The position numbers and the translations under genes were made by a program. Of a DNA stretch of 64,000 nt, positions 35,966 through 43,485 are shown piece by piece. Each line of letters begins with the position of its first letter. Position 1 is the stretch's first letter. The stretch comes from Gluconobacter morbifer G707 (GTDB taxonomy: Bacteria; Pseudomonadota; Alphaproteobacteria; Acetobacterales; Acetobacteraceae), in assembly GCF_000234355.1 (NCBI RefSeq), contig NZ_AGQV01000001.1, forward strand, positions 917,001-981,000, in the 5' to 3' direction. A model generated the notes under the pieces. That model worked only from the letters and a program-made list of their open reading frames with translations. It had not been told where the DNA came from and did not search any database.

Positions 35966-36948
35966 ATGATAAAAGATTCTTCGTTTAGGATTAAAAAAAT
36001 TCGTTTCGATGAGAATTATCAGCCATCCGATAAGACACGTCTCACGACCAATTTCGCTAATCTGGCGAGAGGGAAAAGCCGTCAGGAAAACCTGCGTAAC
36101 GTGCTAAGGATGATTGACAATCGTTTCAATGATTTGGCGCACTGGGATAACCCCAAAGCAGATCGTTATTCTGTCGAACTTGAAATCGTTTCCGTTGAGA
36201 TGGATATCGATTTTGCAGGCAGAAGCGATAGTTTCCCGGTGATTGAAGTTCTGAATACTACGATTGTCGATAAAAAAACAATAAACTCATAGAAGGTCTG
36301 GCAGGGAACAGTTTCTCCTCGTATGTGCGGGATTATGACTTCAGTATATTATTACCGGAGTACAACAATAATAAGCCGAAATTTAGTGTCCCTCATAATT
36401 ATGGGGATTTGCATGGGAATCTTTTCAAGAGTGTTGTGAATTCCACTGCGTATAAGAAGAATTTCAGGAAGCTGCCTGTTATATGCCTCAGTGTTTCAGC
36501 CAACAGAACCTATCACCGGACTGCAAATCGGCATCCTGTATTAGGTGTTGAATATCAACAGCATGAATTTTCCCTGACTGACCAGTATTTCGGAAAAATG
36601 GGGATGCAGGTTCGTTATTTCATGCCGCCCAATAGCGTTGCACCTCTGGCTTTTTATTTTTCCAGTAATCTTCTTTCTGATTATTCCAATCTTGAGCTTA
36701 TCAGCACGATCAGCACGATGGAATCCTTCCAAAAGGTTTACCGTCCTGAAATTTACAATGCTAACTCTACGGCAGCGGATTGTTACCAGCCGAGCCTGAA
36801 AAATCAGGATTATTCAATCACCCGGATTGTCTATGACCGCGAGGAACGAAGTCAACTGGCTGTCGCTCAGGGGAAATTCACCGAGGAGCGATTTATCAAG
36901 CCGTATCAGGATGTTCTTGAGCAGTGGTCTGCCAATTACTTCGTTTGA
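35966..36948 (+). pseudogene. mesX: MesX (DUF1852) oxygenase-like partner of MesD, split at an A7 run
   Basis: Two frames together make one DUF1852 protein of about 327 residues. The first (ATG at 35966, GGAGGG upstream) reads IRFDENYQPSDKTRLTTNFA ... FPVIEVLNTTIVDKK and ends early. The second resumes as NNKLIEGLAGNSFSSYVRDY and runs to QWSANYFV. The break lies in the run of seven A at 36272-36278; eight A would restore the frame. MesX is the accessory protein needed by MesD, the folate-independent methionine synthase that requires oxygen. All downstream sequence looks well conserved, so this is a recent mutation, a sequencing error in a homopolymer, or a slippage site. mesD follows after 25 bases. 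Confidence 0.85.
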
Positions 36949-36973
36949 TTAACCGGAAAAAAGGTCATCTTTC

Positions 36974-38002
36974 ATGAAAACATTGCTTCCCACCTCGACG
37001 GCTGGCAGCCTGCCTAAACCTTCCTGGCTCGCAAAGCCTGAGACACTCTGGTCCCCCTGGAAATTGCAGGGTGAAGAACTGATCGAGGGTAAACAGGATG
37101 CGCTGCGCCTGACGCTGGACTATCAGGATCGCGCCGGCATTGATATCGTCAGCGATGGCGAACAGACGCGTCAGCATTTTGTCACGACATTTATCGAGCA
37201 TCTCGGTGGTGTTGATTTCGAGAATCGTCAAACCGTCAGAATTCGAAACCGCTATGATGCGAGTGTGCCGTCGGTCGTGGGCGCAGTGACGCGCGAAAAG
37301 CCCGTCTTTGTTGAAGATGCCAGGTTTTTGCGTACGCTAACGAAGAAGCCAATCAAATGGGCTCTCCCGGGCCCTATGACGATGATAGACACACTTTACG
37401 ATGGTCACTACAGAAGCCGTGAAAAGCTGGCGTGGGAATTTGCAAAAATCCTTAATCAGGAGGCCAAGGAATTAGAGGCGGCTGGTGTCGATATTATCCA
37501 GTTTGATGAGCCCGCATTTAACGTTTTCTTTGATGAGGTGAATGACTGGGGCATTGCGGCCTTGGAAAAGGCAATAGAAGGGCTTAAATGCGAAACCGCT
37601 GTCCATATCTGTTACGGTTACGGCATCAAGGCCAATATCGACTGGAAAAATGCTCTGGGGACAGAGTGGAGGCAGTATGAAGAAATCTTTCCGAAACTGC
37701 AAAAATCCAATATCGATCTGATTTCACTGGAATGTCAGAATTCTCGCGTTCCAATGGATCTCATTGAGCTCATTCGTGGTAAAAAAGTAATGGTAGGGGC
37801 CATTGATGTGGCGACCAAGGTTATTGAGACGCCAGAACAGGTTGCCAGTATTCTGCGAAAGGCTCTTCAATTTGTAGACGCCGACAAGCTTTACCCCTGC
37901 ACCAATTGCGGCATGGCCCCTTTGCCTCGTCGGGTAGCACGAGCCAAGCTTGGCGCTTTGAATGCTGGCGCAGAGATCATTCGAAGAGAACTTTCGGTTT
38001 AG
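36974..38002 (+). CDS. mesD: Core-MetE methionine synthase MesD
   Basis: A 342-residue protein equal to the C-terminal catalytic half of cobalamin-independent methionine synthase, without the folate-binding N-terminal half. Substrate and metal landmarks: PTSTAGSLPKPSWL, DGEQTRQ, DIIQFDEPAF, HICYGYG (zinc histidine and cysteine) and YPCTNCGMAPLPR (zinc cysteine). Together with DUF1852 this is the MesD/MesX type, which methylates homocysteine from a donor other than methyl-folate. AAGG precedes the start. It is co-transcribed with mesX and probably controlled by the MetR-like protein encoded just beyond the IS debris. Confidence 0.9.
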   Translation: MKTLLPTSTAGSLPKPSWLAKPETLWSPWKLQGEELIEGKQDALRLTLDYQDRAGIDIVSDGEQTRQHFVTTFIEHLGGVDFENRQTVRIRNRYDASVPSVVGAVTREKPVFVEDARFLRTLTKKPIKWALPGPMTMIDTLYDGHYRSREKLAWEFAKILNQEAKELEAAGVDIIQFDEPAFNVFFDEVNDWGIAALEKAIEGLKCETAVHICYGYGIKANIDWKNALGTEWRQYEEIFPKLQKSNIDLISLECQNSRVPMDLIELIRGKKVMVGAIDVATKVIETPEQVASILRKALQFVDADKLYPCTNCGMAPLPRRVARAKLGALNAGAEIIRRELSV

Positions 38003-38094
38003 GTTACGTTGGCAAAAAATCTCTTGGGCTGGGGTAAGATCTGATTCACTGAATGCTTCAGTGAAGGCAATATGGCGGAGCGGGCAAGGCACCG

Positions 38095-38711
38095 GGCGAC
38101 CTGACGGATCAGGAAAGGGCGATGATTGGCCTGCTTCTACCTCTTGAGTATGGACACTGAACCTGTCCGCCCGAAGATAATTGCCTGTTTCTTAACGGTA
38201 TGGTGCATGTCCTGCGCATAGGCTGTCCTTGCCGGGACATGCACGAGCGCTACAGCAAGTGGAGCTCCGTTCATGTCCGGTTTTATCGTTGGTCCGAACA
38301 TGGCGTGTGGGATGCCCTTCTGGCTTTGTTTTCTTAGGAGAGAGGGCCTCAGACTACAAAGCCACAGGTATCTTGAGGGAATTGTCACTCCCGAACCCCA
38401 GAACCATGCTGGCCGACCGGGAATATGACACCGACGGCTTTCGCTAGGATCTGCTGATCCGAGGGATCCTGCCGCTCATTTCTTCATGCAAAGGCCGCAT
38501 TGCTCCAAAGAAAACAGACTAGAAGCGCGACCGGGGCCGAAACCGCATCGAGCGGATGTTCAACCGCCTCAGGCAGATGCGCCCCATCGCATTTTGCTAC
38601 GACAAGACTGCTCTGTCTTTCATGAGCTTTCTCAATCTTGTCTCCGTAAGGCTTTGGATCAGCTCTTTTGTCAACGTGGCCTCATCGTACAGAGACATCG
38701 TGATAAAAGTT
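38095..38711 (+). mobile_element. Decayed IS5-family transposase fragment 1
   Basis: Translated pieces match an IS5-type DDE transposase in order but in shifting frames with stops and a central deletion. The N-terminal part reads LTDQERAMIGLLLP, then LFLNGMVHVLRIGCPCRDMH and ERYSKWSSVHVRFYRWSEHG. After a gap come MLADREYDTDGF (the second catalytic aspartate region) and NRIERMFNRLRQM with the final YDKTALSFMSFLNL. No intact ends were located. IS5/IS1031-type elements are common in acetic acid bacteria. It lies between mesD and the metR-like gene and probably inserted between once-adjacent genes. Confidence 0.8.
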
Positions 38712-38778
38712 CAGAAAAATGAACTGAAATGATATGTTTTTATGATTGTATAAATTTCATGCATTCATGAGGTGCGGT

Positions 38779-39705
38779 ATGGGTGTTCTGGAGCGCAGTC
38801 ATCTGACAATCATTCAGGAAGTGGCGCGGGAAGGGTCGTTGACGGCAGCCGGGATGCGCCTGAATCTGACCCAGCCAGCGCTCAGCCACGCCATTCGCAA
38901 GATCGAAAACCAGCTTGATGTAAAGATATGGCGGCGGGAGGGACGATCCCTTGCGCTCACCCAGACAGGGGAGTGGCTACTGTTAGTGGCGAACCGTCTG
39001 CTTCCTCAATTCGAACTGGCAGAAAAGCGGCTTGAACAATTTGGCAATGGTGAACGTGGTACGCTCCGGCTCGGTATGGAGTGTCATCCCTGCTATCAGT
39101 GGCTTCTGAAGGTGGTTTCACCCTATCTGGAGCGATGGCCAAAGGTCGATGTGGATGTGCGGCAGAAGTTCCAGTTTGGTGGTATCGGCGCGCTGTTCAG
39201 TAATGAGGTTGATATTCTGGTTACGCCTGACCCGCTTTACAAACCGGGTCTGAAGTTCACGCCGGTTTTTGACTATGAACTCGTTCTGGCTGTTGGTCCC
39301 CAGCATCCTTTGCGGGATGCAAGGTTCGTCTTACCGGAGCAGCTTGCAGACGAGACATTGATTACTTATCCAGTGCCATCCGAGCGGCTTGATATCTATA
39401 CGCAATTTCTGCAGCCTGCCGGCATTGGTCCACGGCAACAGAAGCAGATAGAAACGACGGACATCATGCTGGTGATGGTGGCGCATGGCAGGGGCGTCGC
39501 AGCACTTCCGCGCTGGCTCGTGGAGGAATATGCCAGCCGCTTTGAACTATATCCGGTAAAGCTTGGTAAAAACGGTATTGCGAAACAGATATTTCTTGGA
39601 CACCGCGAAACTGACGAAGAGATTCATTATCTGCGGGATTTTATAGAATTTGCTGCTTCGCCTCATTTGGAACGCGTTGAAGAAAGTCCTGTGCGTTCTG
39701 TCTGA
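38779..39705 (+). CDS. metR: MetR-like LysR-family regulator
   Basis: A 308-residue LysR protein whose effector domain follows E. coli MetR closely: LGMECHPCYQWL (MetR has an equivalent IECHSCIQWL), FDYELVLAVGPQHPL, ITYPVPSERLDIYTQFLQPAG and GRGVAALPRWLVEEY. The winged helix lies at residues 5-60 (SLTAAGMRLNLTQPALSHAI). The ATG at 38779 has AGGTG upstream; earlier in-frame ATGs at 38746 and 38767 are less likely. MetR binds homocysteine and activates methionine synthase genes; the MetR-type box before mesX fits. The IS5 remnant lies just upstream and may have altered this gene's own promoter. Confidence 0.86.
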   Translation: MGVLERSHLTIIQEVAREGSLTAAGMRLNLTQPALSHAIRKIENQLDVKIWRREGRSLALTQTGEWLLLVANRLLPQFELAEKRLEQFGNGERGTLRLGMECHPCYQWLLKVVSPYLERWPKVDVDVRQKFQFGGIGALFSNEVDILVTPDPLYKPGLKFTPVFDYELVLAVGPQHPLRDARFVLPEQLADETLITYPVPSERLDIYTQFLQPAGIGPRQQKQIETTDIMLVMVAHGRGVAALPRWLVEEYASRFELYPVKLGKNGIAKQIFLGHRETDEEIHYLRDFIEFAASPHLERVEESPVRSV

Positions 39706-39727
39706 GGTCTGAGGTCTGAGGTCTGAG
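39701..39727. repeat. Heptamer tandem repeat (TCTGAGG) at the 3' end of metR
   Basis: Three full copies of TCTGAGG plus TCTGAG. The metR stop codon (TGA, 39703-39705) is inside the first unit, so changes in copy number would not alter the protein. Confidence 0.9.
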
Positions 39728-39784
39728 CAGTCTAGCAGAGATGGCATGGGGCGACCACTGCGCATGAGGAGGGAAAGTATTGTG

Positions 39785-39957
39785 TCCCTTCTTCTCTGCG
39801 GACGAGGGCGCTGGGTCTGAGCATCTGTTTCTCAACGGGATACGCCGGATGTCTTGGGGATAGCCGCGTTTGGCAGGACATTCATGAGCGCTACGGCAAA
39901 TGGAACTCCATTTGTGTCCGGTTTCATCGTTTAGGTGAAGCTGAACTACGGAGCTGT
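39785..39957 (+). mobile_element. Decayed IS5-family transposase fragment 2
   Basis: The frame reads FLNGIRRM and, after a frameshift, DIHERYGKWNSICVRFHRLG, equivalent to the N-terminal part of the fragment at 38095 (LFLNGMVHVL ... MHERYSKWSSVHVRFYRW). Stops and the missing remainder show it is dead. It is the only recognisable content of the 660-base gap between metR and cioA; the rest (39960-40368) is AT-rich and should hold the cioA promoter. Confidence 0.72.
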
Positions 39958-40368
39958 CTCTTACAGACGCCGGTAGGATCTGGGGTTGAGTGATGACTGG
40001 CAGTATGTAGTCCGCAGCACTATGATCCGTGTCCTTCACAGGATACTGGCGCCAAATGCGAAAATTTCATCTCGAATTTCTGGCGTGGTCTTGCCTGTAA
40101 GAGAATGACTCACTGTGCGAATGAACCAGCAGAGTGGCAGACTATAATCAAATCAGATGATTCCGTATTATTTTATAACTCAAATGCATAACTGTATAAA
40201 TAAAAGGTCTTGGACTTGCGGTTCTGATTTATTTTATTGATGCGGAAGATGTATCGCATAGTGTTTCTCTACCTTCTTTGCAGATAAGGGGGCGAGAATG
40301 CTGTTGTCGTATGCGTGAACATAGTCGTTCTATGCGTCGAGGACTTGCAATGATTTCGGAAGGTATGG

Positions 40369-41802
40369 ATGCAGAATGCTCATGACATCGCGCTGTTGCT
40401 GGCGCGTTTTCAGTTCGCCTTTACCGTGGGCGTTCACATCATCTTTCCCGCCTTTTCCATCGGATTGGCGGCGTATCTGGCTGTTCTTGAAGGATTGTGG
40501 CTGATAACGGGACGCAAGGTCTTCCTCGACCTCTATCGTTACTGGATCAAGGCATTCTCCATCGTGTTCGGTATGGGGGTCGTGTCCGGTCTGGTCATGT
40601 CTTACGAGTTCGGTACCAACTGGTCGGTATTTTCCAAAAAAGCCGGACCGATTACGGGTGTCCTGCTGTCTTATGAGGTCATGACCGCCTTCTTTCTGGA
40701 GGCGGGTTTTCTCGGTGTGATGCTATTTGGCATGAACAAGGTCGGGAAGGGAATGCACTTCGCAGCGACCTGCTGCGTTTCAGTCGGTACGCTGATCTCT
40801 ATGACCTGGATCCTGGCCTCAAATTCCTGGATGCAGACCCCGCGAGGCTATCGGATCGATCCCGCCAACGGACAGTTCCTACCTGATGACTGGTTGGCGA
40901 TCATCTTCAACCCGTCCTTTCCGTTCCGTCTGGTACATATGGGGCTGGCGGCTTTCCTTTCGGTGGCGTTCGCGGTCGGGGCGACGGGTGCATGGCATCT
41001 GCTGAAGGCGCGCCGGCAGGGTAAGATGTCCACTGAACCCGTGCGCGTCATGTTTTCGATGGCAATGTGGATGGCGACCATCGTGGCGCCCGTCCAGATC
41101 CTGGCGGGGGATGCTCACGGGCTGAACACTCTGAAATATCAGCCTGCCAAGCTGGCTGCCATGGAAGGGGACTGGAACAGCGAAGGACGTGCGCCGGAAC
41201 TGCTGTTCGGTATTCCCAACATGAAAACCGAACGCACGGATTACGCGGTGAAGGTTCCGCTGCTGGGTTCGCTGATTCTCACGCATAGTCTGGATGGCAA
41301 GGTTCCCGGGATGAAGGATTTCCCGCGCGACCAGCGGCCGCCGTCTCAGATCATCTTTTTCTCGTTCCGTATCATGGTTGGACTGGGGGTGCTGATGGTC
41401 CTGGTTGGGCTCTGGTCCCTGTGGCACAGGCGGAACAACACGCTCTTCCTCAGTCCGCTTTTCCACCGTGTTGCCCTGTGCATGGCGCCGGCTGGCTTCC
41501 TTGCTCTGCTGTGCGGCTGGATTACCACCGAAGTCGGACGGCAGCCCTGGACTGTGTACGGGCTGCTGCGGACCTCGCAGAGTGTCTCGCCGGTCATCCT
41601 CTCGAGCATGGTGGTATCAATGGCCGTTTTCGTTGTCGTTTACATCATCGTCTTCGGGTCCGGTCTGGGCATTCTCGTCCGGATGCTCGGGCGCGAGCCT
41701 GAAGAAGGCGAGCATAATGCTGATCCGGCGCATGCATCCGATATTCTAGCCATGCGCACGCACCCTTCGGTCGTCGATGCCTCTGCTGCGAAAGGTGCCT
41801 GA
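40369..41802 (+). CDS. cioA: Cyanide-insensitive bd-type quinol oxidase subunit I (CioA)
   Basis: A 477-residue membrane protein with about nine helices. ARFQFAFTVGVHIIFPAFSIG carries the heme b595/d ligand histidine, GLVMSYEFGTNWSVF and PFRLVHMGLAAFL the second heme ligand, and GWITTEVGRQPWTVYGLLRT is the quinol oxidase signature. The Q-loop is short, which marks the CIO type rather than E. coli CydA. TCGGAAGG precedes the ATG. It reduces oxygen with ubiquinol without pumping protons; such oxidases let acetic acid bacteria burn quinol at low pH. cioB begins 3 bases after the stop. Confidence 0.93.
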   Translation: MQNAHDIALLLARFQFAFTVGVHIIFPAFSIGLAAYLAVLEGLWLITGRKVFLDLYRYWIKAFSIVFGMGVVSGLVMSYEFGTNWSVFSKKAGPITGVLLSYEVMTAFFLEAGFLGVMLFGMNKVGKGMHFAATCCVSVGTLISMTWILASNSWMQTPRGYRIDPANGQFLPDDWLAIIFNPSFPFRLVHMGLAAFLSVAFAVGATGAWHLLKARRQGKMSTEPVRVMFSMAMWMATIVAPVQILAGDAHGLNTLKYQPAKLAAMEGDWNSEGRAPELLFGIPNMKTERTDYAVKVPLLGSLILTHSLDGKVPGMKDFPRDQRPPSQIIFFSFRIMVGLGVLMVLVGLWSLWHRRNNTLFLSPLFHRVALCMAPAGFLALLCGWITTEVGRQPWTVYGLLRTSQSVSPVILSSMVVSMAVFVVVYIIVFGSGLGILVRMLGREPEEGEHNADPAHASDILAMRTHPSVVDASAAKGA

Positions 41803-41805
41803 ACA

Positions 41806-42825
41806 ATGATAGATTTTGCACACTGGTTGCCGATCGTCTGGGCCATCATCCTGATCGCCGCGATTTCGATTTACGTTATCCTTGACGGGTTCGATCTGGG
41901 GATCGGTATCCTGTTTCCCCTGGAAGGGGACGCAACGCGGCGAAACGTGATGATCAGCACGATTGCGCCCGTCTGGGACAGTAACGAAACCTGGATGGTT
42001 CTGGGTGGGGCTGTGCTTTACGGCGTTTTCCCGGGCGCGTATGCCACGTTGCTTCCGGCTTTTTATCTGCCGATCGTGCTGATGCTGGTCGCCCTGATCT
42101 TTCGCGGCGTTGCGTTCGAATTCCGTGTGATGACCAAAGGTACGCCCAGGGCACGGCATTGGGATCTGGGTTTCATGACCGGTTCCATCGTTGCCGCGTT
42201 CTGTCAGGGCGCGATCTTTGGCAGCGTCATTCAGGGCGTGACGGTAACAGACGGTGCTTTTGCCGGAGGTCCGCTCGACTGGCTGACGCCGTTCAGTATT
42301 CTCTGTGGGCTGTCCGTAGTATGCGGCTATGCGCTGCTTGGTGCGACCTGGCTGGTGTGGCGGACGACCGACGTACTGGAAGCGTCATGTCGCCGCTGGG
42401 CCGGCCGGCTGGCTGTCGGGCTGTTCGCGTGCATTGCCGTCATCAGTGTCTGGACACCGTTGTTGCATGCTCCCTACCTGCGTCGCTGGACGGCGTGGCC
42501 GAACATCGCTCTTGTGGCGCCGGTCCCGGTTCTTGTGGTCGTATTGGGTCTGCTGCTGGCTCTCAGCCTGCGAAAGGGGCATTCGCGTGTGCCCTTCCTG
42601 TGTGCCCTAGGCTGGTTCTTTCTGTGCCTTTCTGGCCTTGGTATTACCATCTGGCCTTATGCCGTGCCGCCGACGCTGAGTCTGTGGGATGTCTCGTCGC
42701 CGCCATCAAGCCAGTTCTTCCAGCTTGTCGGCACCGCCATCATGCTGCCAATCATTCTGACCTACACGATCTACTCCTACCGCGTTTTTCGCGGGAAAGT
42801 GTCGGAAGCCGATGGCTATCATTGA
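41806..42825 (+). CDS. cioB: Cyanide-insensitive bd-type quinol oxidase subunit II (CioB)
   Basis: A 339-residue CydB-family membrane subunit. ILDGFDLGIGILFP, APVWDSNETWMVLGG and FRGVAFEFR are the family hallmarks, and the C-terminal FQLVGTAIMLPIILTYTIYS ends the last helix. It follows cioA by 3 bases and overlaps a 49-codon small gene by 14 bases, so the oxidase is encoded as a three-gene unit. Confidence 0.93.
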   Translation: MIDFAHWLPIVWAIILIAAISIYVILDGFDLGIGILFPLEGDATRRNVMISTIAPVWDSNETWMVLGGAVLYGVFPGAYATLLPAFYLPIVLMLVALIFRGVAFEFRVMTKGTPRARHWDLGFMTGSIVAAFCQGAIFGSVIQGVTVTDGAFAGGPLDWLTPFSILCGLSVVCGYALLGATWLVWRTTDVLEASCRRWAGRLAVGLFACIAVISVWTPLLHAPYLRRWTAWPNIALVAPVPVLVVVLGLLLALSLRKGHSRVPFLCALGWFFLCLSGLGITIWPYAVPPTLSLWDVSSPPSSQFFQLVGTAIMLPIILTYTIYSYRVFRGKVSEADGYH

Positions 42826-42961
42826 AGTCGTAAAAGGAGACGGGTCGGAGGCGCCCCGCCGCTGGAGCGCCCGGTTCGGCTGGCTTGCCGGGATATGGGC
42901 TGCCAGCACTGCCGTGTTCTTTGTTGGAGCGTCACTGCTCCATCTTCTGGTCCCCAAATAA
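42812..42961 (+). CDS. DUF2474-like small membrane subunit of the bd oxidase
   Basis: A 49-residue protein with one membrane helix (FGWLAGIWAASTAVFFVGAS) after a charged N-terminal tail (PRRWSAR). DUF2474 proteins of this size and shape follow cioB in many proteobacteria and are the counterpart of CydX, which stabilises the oxidase hemes. The ATG at 42812 lies within the end of cioB (14-base overlap), so translation is coupled. Confidence 0.75.
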   Translation: MAIIEVVKGDGSEAPRRWSARFGWLAGIWAASTAVFFVGASLLHLLVPK

Positions 42962-42999
42962 GAATCACGTCTCTTCTGAAGGACGAAAGGGCAGATACA

Positions 43000-43485
43000 A
43001 TGTCCGAGAACCCTATGATTTTCGAGTTTGAGCGCGATTTCGCCGGTTCTCTGCGCTGCATTCCCATGATCGCGCGGCAGAAGCTCGACATCGCTGGAAT
43101 CAAGATGACACTTCGTCAGTGGAGCCGTCTGACGCGTGAGGAACGGGGCATGTTGGTGGATATGCCGTGCGAGACAGACAGGGAGCAGGCGTCCTATCGC
43201 GCGCTCGTCGAGAAACTGATCATGACACGTGCGGACGAACCCGTACGCTTTCTGACGATCCAGGCGCTGGAAGACTGGCGCGAGAAGGATCGTATGCCCG
43301 AAGCCGTATTGGCTCAGGCAAGGGCGGATGGGGTTTCGGCTCCCACACCTGAGCAATGGGCGGGATTGGTGCCGCTCAAGCGTTTTGCGTTGATCAAACT
43401 CGCGCGGTCAAAGCATGAAAATGAGAATTTCGTACCGGCGTTGAAAGAATTCGGCCTCCTTCAGGGAGATGAAGTAAGACCATGA
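43000..43485 (+). CDS. Nitrate reductase-associated protein (Nitr_red_assoc family)
   Basis: A 161-residue soluble protein. IFEFERDFAGSLRCIPMIAR and GIKMTLRQWSRLTREERGML match the small family named for its position next to assimilatory nitrate reductase genes; its biochemical role is unknown. The ATG at 43000 has GAAAGGG upstream; the frame is open further back but that part belongs to the small oxidase gene. No nitrate reductase is present; instead the gene overlaps, by 4 bases, a formate-dehydrogenase-like molybdenum enzyme, which suggests the family serves molybdoenzymes more widely. Confidence 0.8.
   Translation: MSENPMIFEFERDFAGSLRCIPMIARQKLDIAGIKMTLRQWSRLTREERGMLVDMPCETDREQASYRALVEKLIMTRADEPVRFLTIQALEDWREKDRMPEAVLAQARADGVSAPTPEQWAGLVPLKRFALIKLARSKHENENFVPALKEFGLLQGDEVRP

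Noticed and set aside
39701-39727. TCTGAGG repeats as a CRISPR-like or phase-variable element
   Set aside because: Units are only 7 bases with no spacers, and the stop codon lies in the first unit, so copy number cannot change the protein.
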